A stretch of DNA of 48,533 nucleotides from an uncultured Pseudovibrio sp. (GTDB lineage: Bacteria; Pseudomonadota; Alphaproteobacteria; Rhizobiales; Stappiaceae): assembly GCA_947496145.1 (NCBI GenBank), contig CANMBS010000039.1:1-48533 (forward strand), in the 5' to 3' direction. The notes under the pieces were generated by a model. That model did no database searches, was not told the origin of the DNA, and worked only from the letters and a program-made list of their open reading frames with translations. Positions within the stretch are counted from its first letter, which is position 1. Each line of letters begins with the position of its first letter. The position numbers were made by a program, and so were the translations under genes. Positions 28,339-37,184 of this stretch are shown here, one piece after another.

Positions 28339-29862
28339 ATGCAAATTTGCAGTGCAAGAGAAATCGCAGCGTTTGTGCAGGACGGCGACACAATTGCCAT
28401 TGGCGGTTGCGGATGGGGCCTCAATACGCCCGAAACCCTGCTGGAGGCAATTGAGCAGCGTTTTCTCTCGACCGGGCACCCTAAGAATCTTTTCATTATC
28501 AACTCGCTTGGTGTTGGAGATGGTGAAAAACGCGGGCTCAACCGGTTTGCACACAAAGGTATGTTGCGTGGACTCATCACCTCTGATCTGAGGCAGATCC
28601 CTTCCCTGCAAAAGCTTATTAGTCAAAACAAGATCGAAGCCTATTGCTTGCCCGCAGGCGTAATTCAACAGCTTATACGCGAGATTGGAGCAGGACGCTC
28701 CGGGCTTATCACCCGCACCGGGTTGGGCACTTTTGCTGATCCCAGACATGGAGGGGGACGCTGCACAAACACTTGTAAGCACCAACTGGTTGAACTGCTT
28801 CATCTGCATGGGCAGGAGTATCTGAGATACCGTCCTTTCAGGATCAATCTTGCTCTCATTTGCGGGTCCCTTGCAGATGCCAAAGGTAATATCAGCCTTG
28901 AAGATGAGGCCGTCACGCTTGATTGTCTCAGTCTTGCCCGCGCTGCACACAACAGCGGTGGCCATTGCTTTGCGCAGATACGTGAAATTGTGCGGACCGG
29001 AACTCTTTGCTCCCGTTCTGTTGATATACCCGCCATGTTTGTGGATGCATTGGTTGAAGCCCCTGATCAAACCATCGCTTACGATACAGCATACACACCC
29101 GCCCTTAGTGGCAGGGTAGCTCCCGCTCATCCCCGCCTTCAACACGAGCCAGCAGAAATCGCACAAAAAGTGATTGTCGGCAGAGCGTCTCAAGAGCTCA
29201 TCCAAAACGCAGCTCTTTATTTTGGCCCGGGTATTCCGGCTGGTTTGCGATTTACGGATCAATATAAGGCTATGGCAGACGGTATATTTCTTTCCTGCGA
29301 ACATGGTCACCACAACGGGCAACTTCTTGGTGATGTCCTTTATGGAGCCGCTCAGGGAGCTGAAGCCCGCCTTTCCTCGCTGGATCAGTTTGATTTTTAC
29401 TCTGGCGGTGGCCTCGACACCGCCTTTCTTGCCATGGACGAAGTTGACCGGCATGGCAATATCAATGTGTCCAGCATCAAGGGCCGTATGCTTGGCCCCG
29501 GCAGCTTTATAGACATCTCGCAAAACGCCCGAAAACTGGTGTTTTGTGGCTTGCTGACCGGGAATGACAGTGCGGTGGCCTATCGCAAAGGCAAACTGAA
29601 AATAACTCGCAGCGGCTCGCACACAAAATTTGCCGAGGAAATTGACCAGATAACCTTCAACGCAGCTATGGCAAGACTGAACGGACAAGAAGTGCTTTAT
29701 GTAACGGAACGAGCTGTGTTCCAACTGGGGCCAACCGGACTTGTTCTGACCGAAGTTGCCCCTGGAATAAAGCCCAAGCGCGATGTACTGGCCCATATGG
29801 GTTTTGCTTGCAAGGTAGCTATAGAGCGTAAAATGCCTGAGCATATTTTCAGCGCGTTGTGA
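28339..29862 (+). CDS. acetate/propionate-type CoA-transferase (fused alpha and beta subunits)
   Basis: A family I CoA-transferase of about 507 residues carrying both half-domains in one chain. Half one starts at DGDTIAIGG and contains LITRTGLGTFADPR. Half two has the FDFYSGGGLD loop and SFIDISQNARKLVFCG. The glutamate in LSCEHG (Glu340 counted from an ATG at 28282) aligns with the catalytic Glu that forms the acyl-CoA anhydride in YdiF and propionate CoA-transferase. It moves CoA between short acyl-CoAs and acids; the pair used cannot be told. The ATG at 28339 matches the normal family start, while the earlier ATG at 28282 adds 19 unrelated residues. It is divergent from the YrbL-like gene. 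Confidence 0.9.
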   Translation: MQICSAREIAAFVQDGDTIAIGGCGWGLNTPETLLEAIEQRFLSTGHPKNLFIINSLGVGDGEKRGLNRFAHKGMLRGLITSDLRQIPSLQKLISQNKIEAYCLPAGVIQQLIREIGAGRSGLITRTGLGTFADPRHGGGRCTNTCKHQLVELLHLHGQEYLRYRPFRINLALICGSLADAKGNISLEDEAVTLDCLSLARAAHNSGGHCFAQIREIVRTGTLCSRSVDIPAMFVDALVEAPDQTIAYDTAYTPALSGRVAPAHPRLQHEPAEIAQKVIVGRASQELIQNAALYFGPGIPAGLRFTDQYKAMADGIFLSCEHGHHNGQLLGDVLYGAAQGAEARLSSLDQFDFYSGGGLDTAFLAMDEVDRHGNINVSSIKGRMLGPGSFIDISQNARKLVFCGLLTGNDSAVAYRKGKLKITRSGSHTKFAEEIDQITFNAAMARLNGQEVLYVTERAVFQLGPTGLVLTEVAPGIKPKRDVLAHMGFACKVAIERKMPEHIFSAL

Positions 29863-29986
29863 GCAACCTTGTCAGTTATAGAAATACTGCACACCGCACG
29901 ACCCGACTCACACAAAACACAATGAGTGTTGTTAGTCTGAAGTTACTGCAACACTCTGCACCGCTCAAATTAATGCTACATAAAAT

Positions 29987-30811
29987 CTAATCCCTAATAT
30001 AGTTAAACCTCTGATTTGCTAGTCTACGCAGCTTCCATGGCAGCAATCTGCCTAGACGAATACTAAGTAAGAGTTGCCAGGGAAACGCAAAGAACACTTT
30101 CTTTGTTTCAAGAGCACGCTTGATTTTAATAGCTGCTCGTTCTGGAGTGTCTTGAAATGGCCGCCAGCTGGGAAATTTATGCGCCATAGGCGTTAAGATG
30201 TAACCCGGGCAGATCACTGAAACAGTTACACCCAGCGGGTGGAGATGATCACGCATTGCCTCCCCATAGGCGATAACTCCTGCTTTCGACGCGGCGTAAG
30301 CTGGTCCATCCGAAAGAGGCTGCATCCCTGCAAGTGAGCTGATGAGCGCTATATGCCCCTGCCCACGTTGCTGCATAAATGGTGCAACTGCGGTAAACAC
30401 GTTCACAGTTCCGCCCAGATTGGTCGAAATCAGCTCTCGCGCAGTATCTGAAGTTTCCAGCGCTCCATCGGCAGCGTGAGATCCGGTAACTCCAGCGTTA
30501 GAAACAACCAGATCCAGCACAATTTTTTGCTCCAGCTCCTCAATCCAGCTTAGAACGGCCTCCCGGTTACAAACGTCAAGCACACGCCAAAAAACTGTGC
30601 AGCCATATTGTTCTGCCACTTTTACGGTTTTAAGAAGCCTCTCTTTATTTCGACCAGTCAGACACAGCGTCTTTCCCGGAGCTGCGTAAGCATGCGCCAA
30701 CGCCGCACCGAGCCCAGAACTTGCCCCGGTAATTAATATGCAATTGACCTCAGTAGTTTTCTGCTTCTCACCCAAATAACACCAACCAAAATGATGAATA
30801 AATTTTGCCAC
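29987..30811 (-). CDS. short-chain dehydrogenase/reductase
   Basis: A classical SDR of about 274 residues. The cofactor loop GASSGLG is at 29-35, NAG at 105-107, and the active-site Ser158/Ser159 precede YAASK with Tyr172 and Lys176. CPGYILTPMA follows, and the C-terminal tail is basic and hydrophobic. The frame opens at a GTG (30811) with no clear ribosome binding site, and the first 24 residues lie outside the fold, so the true start is uncertain. It is divergent from the capsule operon. An SDR of this kind is often found in surface-polysaccharide or lipid loci, but its substrate is unknown. Confidence 0.85.
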   Translation of the reverse strand: MAKFIHHFGWCYLGEKQKTTEVNCILITGASSGLGAALAHAYAAPGKTLCLTGRNKERLLKTVKVAEQYGCTVFWRVLDVCNREAVLSWIEELEQKIVLDLVVSNAGVTGSHAADGALETSDTARELISTNLGGTVNVFTAVAPFMQQRGQGHIALISSLAGMQPLSDGPAYAASKAGVIAYGEAMRDHLHPLGVTVSVICPGYILTPMAHKFPSWRPFQDTPERAAIKIKRALETKKVFFAFPWQLLLSIRLGRLLPWKLRRLANQRFNYIRD

Positions 30812-31029
30812 ATGAAATATTGCTTGGTATTTTCACACCACACTTCTACCAGTTAATAGTACATCGTAATTTTTAGATTGCTTTTCAATCTGTGATAATT
30901 TGGAGTTCACGAAGAGACACTAATCGTCCTAAATAAATGCATCTGTGTTCTTGAAACTAAAAGACACATATCAGGGAAGCGACATGTCGTGGTGCAGAGA
31001 TCTAATCAACCGAAGGGTAGATTTAAGTT

Positions 31030-32367
31030 ATGCAGTCAGAAATGCCATCGCAATCCTCCTCTGATACCCCTTCACAGGTGACTGCTAAACCTCACGAACT
31101 CCAGGAGAAAGCAGCAAAGTCCCTGACTAAAGGGAATGTTTCTGTTGTTGAACTCCCGATAGAAAAAAAGAAGCCGAACGCAGCAAACCAGAACAAGCGC
31201 TTTCGTTTCTTGCAGAAATTACGCCCTCAGCAGTTGAGGCGTGGAATTCTGGCGCTTTCATTTGCCCTTCTGGTTCTGCTGCCCAGCTTGCTAGGGACAA
31301 CATACTTTTTCCTTATCGCCTCAGACCGTTACTCATCAACTCTCGGGTTTTCTGTTCGTGGTATGGATGGAACATCTGCCGGAGGCGATTTTCTGGGCGC
31401 ACTAACAGGTCTGGCAAGCGTTGGAACCACAACCACAGATTCCTTTATACTGATGGACTACCTTCAGGGCCGGGAAGTCGTTGAAAGACTTGTCAAGGAT
31501 GAAGGGATTTTAAATCATTACAGCAACGATCAAATCGACTTTCTTTATCGTCTCGATGGCAATCAGACCATCGAGACGCTCATCGGGTACTGGCAGGGCA
31601 TGATCACCACCAGCTTTGACAACACCTCAACAATTATCGAAGTCGAAGTGCAGGCCTTTACCCCGGAGATGACTGAACGGATCGCAAAGCGGGTGCTTTC
31701 CTATGGTGCAGAGCTGGTTAATACACTTTCCCAGAATGCACGTAAGGACGCAGTTAAGTTCGCAGAAGAAGAAGTCCGCCGCTCGGAGCTGCGCCTGAAA
31801 ATGATCAGAATGCGTATGAAAGAATTTCGCAGTGCGGAAAGTTCTATTGACCCAACAAAAAACGCAGAGATGCAGATTGAGTTGATTGCGGGGCTGGAGA
31901 AGCAGTTGCTGGATACACGTTCTCGTCTTGCAACTCTTAACGGCGCGATAGATGAAAGCTCCCCAACCATTCGACAGTTACGCAAGCAGGAAGAGGTCCT
32001 GATCGAGCAGATTTTTAACAAAAGAGACGAGATCAGCGGTAAAGGCCCAGCCAGCACATTGCGTAATTCTGACGAGAATGACCGCTTCTCGTCCCTTTCT
32101 GCACTGCTTGCCGATTACGAGGAGCTCGTGGTTGAACAAGAATTTGCACAGCAAGCGTACACGGCGGCACTCGCCGGACTGGAACGCTCGCGGGCCGAAG
32201 CCGACCGGCAACAACGATATCTTGCTGTTTTTAAACCACCCTCCAAACCACAGGAGGCAACCTACCCACGCCGCCTCATAAATTCAGCCATTCTGTTCCT
32301 CGGGTTACTCGCCGCCTGGGCACTTGCTACGGTGATAACCTACTCAATCAGGGATCACCTTAACTAG
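31030..32367 (+). CDS. kpsE: capsule polysaccharide export inner-membrane protein (KpsE/RkpR/CtrB family)
   Basis: A 445-residue polysaccharide co-polymerase-like adaptor. A basic cytoplasmic N-terminus precedes TM1 (about 72-96). The family signature IASDRY follows, then a large periplasmic region with long coiled coils (about 215-370) and a second TM near 416-440 with a short cytoplasmic tail. KpsE bridges the ABC exporter KpsMT to the outer-membrane channel. It is the first gene of a tight plus-strand operon; the outer-membrane channel KpsD/Wza type is not in the window. The start at 31030 has only a distant AAGGG, and an ATG at 31042 is an alternative. Confidence 0.92.
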   Translation: MQSEMPSQSSSDTPSQVTAKPHELQEKAAKSLTKGNVSVVELPIEKKKPNAANQNKRFRFLQKLRPQQLRRGILALSFALLVLLPSLLGTTYFFLIASDRYSSTLGFSVRGMDGTSAGGDFLGALTGLASVGTTTTDSFILMDYLQGREVVERLVKDEGILNHYSNDQIDFLYRLDGNQTIETLIGYWQGMITTSFDNTSTIIEVEVQAFTPEMTERIAKRVLSYGAELVNTLSQNARKDAVKFAEEEVRRSELRLKMIRMRMKEFRSAESSIDPTKNAEMQIELIAGLEKQLLDTRSRLATLNGAIDESSPTIRQLRKQEEVLIEQIFNKRDEISGKGPASTLRNSDENDRFSSLSALLADYEELVVEQEFAQQAYTAALAGLERSRAEADRQQRYLAVFKPPSKPQEATYPRRLINSAILFLGLLAAWALATVITYSIRDHLN

Positions 32368-32377
32368 AGCGAGGACA

Positions 32378-33145
32378 ATGGAAGGCATAGTTGCTACCCA
32401 GGCGCGTGTTATCGGGGCACTTGTTTTGCGAGAGACAAGAGTCGTATTTGGCGACACACAGCTTGGGTATTTTTGGGCGATTATCAATCCTGCCTTAGGT
32501 ACGCTCGTACTTGTGCTGATTTTCTCAAGCGTTGGCAGATCACCTGCCTTTGGAACAAGTTTTGCCCTTTTTTTTGCAACAGGCATTTTGCCTTTTCAAA
32601 CATATTCCAAACTCTCCAACGGGCTAATGACGGCGATCAGTTCCAGTCGTGGGCTTCTAAGCTATCCGCTAGTCAAGGAAACTGACCTTCTGTTTTCAAA
32701 GTACATTTTAGTTACTCTCACTTATCTCATGATCATCGTTGTGTTTTTTACAATGATCATTCTGGGAGATGATGCACCATTGCCAGCTCGGGTAGAAGAA
32801 TGTGCAACGGCGTTTACAGCTCTGTCACTGTTCGGGTTTGGTGTAGGAGTAACAAACGCGGTTCTATTTCGATTGTGGCCCACCTGGCGGCAGGTTGAAT
32901 CCATTCTTAGCAAGCCACTCTTTTTTCTATCCGGCATCTTTTATGTACCCGGCGATTTTCCAACACATATTGTGAAGATCCTTGCCTGGAATCCAATTCT
33001 TCACGGGATCGAGTGGTTCCGCGAAGGATATTACGGCAACTACGACAGTATTGTCTTGAGCAAAACTTACCTGCTTACCTGCACTTTCGCCCTCTTGCTG
33101 TTCGGCTTCCTCAGTGAGCGTCTTTACAGGAAAAAATCAATCTGA
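32378..33145 (+). CDS. kpsM: capsule ABC transporter permease
   Basis: A 255-residue ABC-2 type permease with six hydrophobic segments. The cytoplasmic N-terminal stretch LRETRVVFGDTQLGYFWAII is typical, as is the conserved FFLSGIFYVPGDFP segment in the fifth helix region. With the adjacent ATPase it moves a lipid-linked capsular polysaccharide across the inner membrane. The gene starts 10 bp after kpsE, with GAGG just before the ATG. Its TGA stop overlaps the kpsT ATG by one base, indicating coupled translation. Confidence 0.95.
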   Translation: MEGIVATQARVIGALVLRETRVVFGDTQLGYFWAIINPALGTLVLVLIFSSVGRSPAFGTSFALFFATGILPFQTYSKLSNGLMTAISSSRGLLSYPLVKETDLLFSKYILVTLTYLMIIVVFFTMIILGDDAPLPARVEECATAFTALSLFGFGVGVTNAVLFRLWPTWRQVESILSKPLFFLSGIFYVPGDFPTHIVKILAWNPILHGIEWFREGYYGNYDSIVLSKTYLLTCTFALLLFGFLSERLYRKKSI

Positions 33146-33801
33146 TGATCGAGTTCCATGATGTGCGAAAAACCTATCAGCTGAAGGGAGTTAGGAAGAC
33201 AATCCTGACAGGACTAACAGCACGTTTTCCCAAAGGCAAAAACATAGGCATACTCGGGCATAACGGGGCAGGAAAATCTACTTTGATGCGCTTGATTGCA
33301 GGGGCTGAACTTCCCGACAGCGGGCGCATAAAACGCAATGTTAAAGTCTCCTGGCCCCTTGGCTTTGGTGGTGGCTTTGCAGGCAAAATGACTGGTATTG
33401 AAAATGTACGCTTCGTTGCACGCATGTATGGCGAAGATACCGAACGCATGGTGGAGTTCGTGGAAGATTTTTCTGAACTTGGTCCATCTATGATGTTGCC
33501 GATTCAAACTTATTCAAGCGGTATGAAGGCAAGACTTGCTTTTGGCGTGAGTATGGCAGTCAATTTCAAATGCTATTTGATTGATGAAATCACTGCGGTC
33601 GGTGACGCCAGTTTCAGGCGAAAGTGCGATTTGATGTTCGAGACAAAACTGAAACATGCCAACATTATTATGATCTCACACTCAGAAAGCTCCATTAAGA
33701 AACTTTGTGACACGGCCTGCTTATTGAACAATGGCAGACTGACTTTTTTTGACACTGTTGATGATGCACTTGCCCAGCATCGAAAAAATCAGCTTGCTTA
33801 A
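33145..33801 (+). CDS. kpsT: capsule ABC transporter ATP-binding protein
   Basis: A 218-residue ABC ATPase with every key motif: Walker A GHNGAGKST (38-46, Lys44), signature SSGMKAR (124-130), Walker B CYLIDE (143-148) and the switch His179 in ISHSE. The shortened signature (SSGMK in place of LSGGQ) is typical for the polysaccharide exporter group. It energises KpsM for export of capsular polysaccharide. It overlaps kpsM by one base and is followed after 15 bp by the first KpsS-like gene. Confidence 0.96.
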   Translation: MIEFHDVRKTYQLKGVRKTILTGLTARFPKGKNIGILGHNGAGKSTLMRLIAGAELPDSGRIKRNVKVSWPLGFGGGFAGKMTGIENVRFVARMYGEDTERMVEFVEDFSELGPSMMLPIQTYSSGMKARLAFGVSMAVNFKCYLIDEITAVGDASFRRKCDLMFETKLKHANIIMISHSESSIKKLCDTACLLNNGRLTFFDTVDDALAQHRKNQLA

Positions 33802-33816
33802 CTGGGTGAGATAGTA

Positions 33817-35121
33817 ATGACAAGCCGGTCGATCCTTCTCCTTCAATCTCATCCCTCTGCCTTCTGCCGTGTGCTCGTAAAAGAGTTCATCGCTAATACT
33901 GCTCAATGTACAATCGTTAATTTTTCCCTGAGCGATTGGTATTTTCGTGTGGGGCTGGGGGCAATCAACTATTGGGGATCTTTGAAAAACTGGCGCAGGA
34001 AGCTTGAAGAGCTGATTGCGGAACATAAGATTACAGACATACTTTACTATGCGGATCGCCGTCCCTACCACCGCATTGCCCATGATGTTGCAAAGCATCA
34101 TGGCATCAACACATTCGCCTATGAGTTTGGGTATATGCGCCCGGACTGGATTACTCTTGAGCGGGGCGGCATGGGCACCTACTCGCACTTCCCCAATGAT
34201 CCTGAGCTGATAAGAAAATGCGCTGCAAATCTGCCAGATATTGGCCCAGCCACGTCTTACCCGCATCCCTTTTTTCAGGAAGCAAGCAGTGAAGTCATTT
34301 GCAATCTGATCCCGGTGTTCTTTCCCTATCTTTTTCCATTTTATCAGCGGGACAGGTACTATCATCCATTCAGGGATTATTTCAGCTACATTCCGCGCCT
34401 GATGCGTCAGAAGCGTCTGCGCAAGCATGCTGATGCGGTGGTCCATGATCTCACAAGCAAACAAGAGGCTTACTTTGTCGTGCCTTTGCAAATGCAGGGC
34501 GATTATCAGATCAGGCATCATTCAAAATACAAAGACCTCACTGACTTCATCAGTGAAATCTATAAGTCTTTTGCAAAACACGCTTCATCAGAGACCAAAC
34601 TCGTTTTTAAGCGGCACCCGTTTGACAACAATGTAATTGACTGGCCTTCGATCATTTATCGCATAGCCTCTGAATTTGGTTGTCGGGACAGAACGCTTGT
34701 TATCGATGGCGGGGATCTTACGAGGCTCCTAAAAGGAGCGCGTGGGTGTGTTTTGGTAAACAGTACCGTAGGCATGGAAGCACTGAAGCATGGCATCCCT
34801 GTTAAGGCTCTGGGCATTGCCATTTATGATATTGCCGGATTGACTGATCAGCGCATTTTGGATGACTTTTGGAACGCTCCTTTGCAGCCTGACCCCGACC
34901 TCTATCAGAACCTTGTAAAGCTAATGGCACACACCATTCAGGTTCGCGGTAGTTTCTTCAACAGAGAGGGGCGACAACTGGCTGCGAGAGAGTTTGTCTC
35001 CCGCATTCTAAACGAGACCGTGAACGGGCATGGGACATTCGCTGCCATTCCACCCAGACTAAAGCAAGCACGAGACACAGGCATTCCAACTCATCCTGCT
35101 TGTCCCTGGAGGGAGCAATGA
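33817..35121 (+). CDS. kpsS: capsular polysaccharide biosynthesis/export protein, KpsS/LipB-like (copy 1)
   Basis: A 434-residue cytoplasmic protein of the capsule synthesis family that includes KpsS, LipB and RkpJ. Family members KpsS and KpsC are Kdo transferases that build the lipid-linked primer of ABC-exported capsules. Visible conserved segments are RRPYHRIA (61-68), EFGYMRPDWITLERGG, VPLQMQGDYQIRHHS, FKRHPFD and QVRGSFFN. The stop is overlapped by the ATG of a second, clearly related gene, so this is one of a tandem pair. Which acceptor or linkage each copy uses cannot be read from the sequence. Confidence 0.9.
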   Translation: MTSRSILLLQSHPSAFCRVLVKEFIANTAQCTIVNFSLSDWYFRVGLGAINYWGSLKNWRRKLEELIAEHKITDILYYADRRPYHRIAHDVAKHHGINTFAYEFGYMRPDWITLERGGMGTYSHFPNDPELIRKCAANLPDIGPATSYPHPFFQEASSEVICNLIPVFFPYLFPFYQRDRYYHPFRDYFSYIPRLMRQKRLRKHADAVVHDLTSKQEAYFVVPLQMQGDYQIRHHSKYKDLTDFISEIYKSFAKHASSETKLVFKRHPFDNNVIDWPSIIYRIASEFGCRDRTLVIDGGDLTRLLKGARGCVLVNSTVGMEALKHGIPVKALGIAIYDIAGLTDQRILDDFWNAPLQPDPDLYQNLVKLMAHTIQVRGSFFNREGRQLAAREFVSRILNETVNGHGTFAAIPPRLKQARDTGIPTHPACPWREQ

Positions 35122-36416
35122 GTCAGAAAAAGCCTCGCTGCGTTTTGCTTCTTCAGGGGCCACTCTCCAAGTACTACGCACGTGTTGCACATCATCTAAG
35201 ACATAGTGGCTGTAAAACACTCAAGATCCATTTTTGCGGCTCGGACGTCCATGACTGGGATGAAACGGATGCCGTTCATTTTTCTGGAAAGCCTGAGCAT
35301 TGGGCACTTTTTCTGGAAGCACATATTGTGGCTCATGGTGTCACAGAGATCCTGCTACATGGAGATCGCCGTTACTATCACCAGATCGCCATAGGAGTTG
35401 CTAAGCGGTTAGGTGTCACGATCATTGCGACTGAGCTTGGCTATCTGCGCCCGGACTGGATGACAGTGGAATATGGCGGCTGCTCTGCCCTCTCTCATTT
35501 CCCGCAGAGCAGGCAAGAGCTGATGGCGATGAGTGTGCCGGAAGCCAGAGACGAGCCGCAAGTGCTCTATCCCGGCAAGTACTGGAGGATTGTACAGCAA
35601 GAGCTTAGCTTCACCTTCTTCAATGCGCTTCATTCCCGTAAGTTTCCAAATTACCTCAATCATCGTGAAGAACCTCGTTTGCAAGTTTACGGAGGCTGGT
35701 TCAAAGCACGGTTGCTGGCACGCAGACGGCGAAAAGAAGCTGCCAAACTCTGGAGGCGGCTGAAGGAATGTAAGGCCCCGTTTTACCTCTTTGCCTTACA
35801 ACTGAACGGGGATTTTCAAATTCGCGATCACTCGCCCTTTTCCAGTATCTATGAGGCTATTGAAAAAGTCATCGCCTCCTTTGCCAGGAATGCGCCGGAT
35901 AACACCGTGCTGCTGCTTAAAAGTCACCCGCTGGAGTACAGGTTCGCAGAGCTGGCCCGATCCGTGAAAGAAGCTGGTCAAAAACATGGTGTAACTGAAC
36001 GTATGCAACTCATTCATGGGGGCTCTGTTGCAGAGCTTTCCTCGTTTGCTCTCGGTCTGCTCACTGTCAACAGCTCTGCGGGTATAGAGGCACTGGAGCA
36101 AGGCATCCCCACCTGCTGTATTCTGCCAACAATCTATGATATTGACGGCCTCACCCATCAGGGAGACTGGGAGCATTTCTGGCAGGGCCCGCGTGCCCCG
36201 GACCCTCAGGTTTTTGCAAGATTCATTTCGGTCTTAAAAACAACAAGTCAGGTGCGGGGCTCGCTTTACAATACAGACGGACTTGAAGCAGCAGCGAAAG
36301 GCACCGCTGAAAAGATCATCTCATTACCCGGCATTCAGCAGAGGACAAAGGATGCTTCACCACCGAGACTAGAAAAAGCCCGGAAAATGGGCGTGACTTA
36401 CGACTATTTTATTTAG
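35118..36416 (+). CDS. capsular polysaccharide biosynthesis/export protein, KpsS/LipB-like (copy 2)
   Basis: About 432 residues, related over the full length to the preceding protein. It shares RRYYHQIA, ELGYLRPDWMTVEYGG, FALQLNGDFQIRDHS, KSHPLE, NSSAGIEALEQGIP and QVRGSLYN. The start at 35118 is fixed by GGAGG five bases upstream and an ATGA overlap with the previous stop; an in-frame ATG at 35100 is less likely. Inference: the pair arose by tandem duplication and may have divided the two Kdo-linkage steps usually shared between KpsS and the larger two-domain KpsC, which is absent from the window. Confidence 0.88.
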   Translation: MSQKKPRCVLLLQGPLSKYYARVAHHLRHSGCKTLKIHFCGSDVHDWDETDAVHFSGKPEHWALFLEAHIVAHGVTEILLHGDRRYYHQIAIGVAKRLGVTIIATELGYLRPDWMTVEYGGCSALSHFPQSRQELMAMSVPEARDEPQVLYPGKYWRIVQQELSFTFFNALHSRKFPNYLNHREEPRLQVYGGWFKARLLARRRRKEAAKLWRRLKECKAPFYLFALQLNGDFQIRDHSPFSSIYEAIEKVIASFARNAPDNTVLLLKSHPLEYRFAELARSVKEAGQKHGVTERMQLIHGGSVAELSSFALGLLTVNSSAGIEALEQGIPTCCILPTIYDIDGLTHQGDWEHFWQGPRAPDPQVFARFISVLKTTSQVRGSLYNTDGLEAAAKGTAEKIISLPGIQQRTKDASPPRLEKARKMGVTYDYFI

Positions 36417-36428
36417 CCGGGAGAATGT

Positions 36429-37175
36429 ATGCGAATTTGCCTCATTTCCAGTGAGAGTGTTTATACAGACGCTGCCCTGCACGCACTTCTTGGCTTTCAT
36501 GAGATCAAAATCACCGGGCTGGTACAATGCACAGCAGTGGCAGGCACCCAGTCAAACTGGCGGGCCTACAAGAACCTGATTGCTCGTTCCGGGTTGCTCT
36601 ACGCCGGTTACTTAGGGGTTGTGACCTCGCCGGCCCTGCGCCTTCCTCATGTGCCCAGATGGCAACGCATGGGTGTTTGGGCCAATAGTCTGCGATGTCC
36701 TTTTCTGGCTACCAACACAATAAGTGCCCCGCAAACCCTCGATTTCATCGAGGGCAGTGATGCAGACATCGTTCTGACAGTCCACCTCGGACAAATTTTA
36801 AGGGATGCATTTTACGAACGCTTTTCCGGCAGGACCTATAATATCCATCCGGGCAGACTACCAAGTTACAGAGGGCCAGATCCTGTGTTTCACGCCATCA
36901 TGAACAAGGAGAGAACCTTCACGGTCAGCCTTCATGAGAGTATTCGAAGGATAGATGCAGGTCAGGTATTGGCAGAAAAGACAATAAAGCCAGAAAAGAA
37001 AACGCTGTTTCGCACCAATCTGGAATTGTTTCGTCAGACCGGGCAGCTGGTCTCCTCGCAGTTTCTGGGTTCGCGAGATTGTTTGCCAAAGTCAGAGGAG
37101 CGACCAGCCCATTATTTTGGCTGGCCGACCACGGGTGAAACCTTGAAGTTTCTTGCCACCGGCAACAGGCTTTAA
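36429..37175 (+). CDS. formyltransferase-like enzyme of the capsule operon
   Basis: A 248-residue protein with the formyltransferase fold and its catalytic trio: Asn138 and His140 in NIHPGRLPSYRGPDP, and Asp176 in IRRIDAGQVL. It lacks the C-terminal domain of methionyl-tRNA formyltransferase. Its position at the end of the capsule operon points to a sugar-nucleotide N-formyltransferase or a related hydrolase acting on a capsule precursor (inference). A middle insertion of about 50 residues (45-95), with WRAYKNLIARSGLLYAGY, departs from the classic fold. It starts 12 bp after the second KpsS-like gene with GGGAG upstream. Confidence 0.83.
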   Translation: MRICLISSESVYTDAALHALLGFHEIKITGLVQCTAVAGTQSNWRAYKNLIARSGLLYAGYLGVVTSPALRLPHVPRWQRMGVWANSLRCPFLATNTISAPQTLDFIEGSDADIVLTVHLGQILRDAFYERFSGRTYNIHPGRLPSYRGPDPVFHAIMNKERTFTVSLHESIRRIDAGQVLAEKTIKPEKKTLFRTNLELFRQTGQLVSSQFLGSRDCLPKSEERPAHYFGWPTTGETLKFLATGNRL

Positions 37176-37184
37176 GCTGGCAAA

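Noticed and set aside
28201-29844. 547-codon minus-strand frame opposite the CoA-transferase gene
   Set aside because: The plus-strand frame carries all CoA-transferase motifs; the opposite frame has no recognisable domains and is a shadow.
29924-29956. 8-bp inverted repeat GAGTGTTG/CAACACTC between the CoA-transferase and SDR genes
   Set aside because: The loop is 17 nt and no T-run follows on either strand, so a terminator call is not supported.
33721-34521. 266-codon minus-strand frame opposite the first KpsS-like gene
   Set aside because: The plus-strand frame has clear family motifs and operon spacing; the opposite frame shows none.
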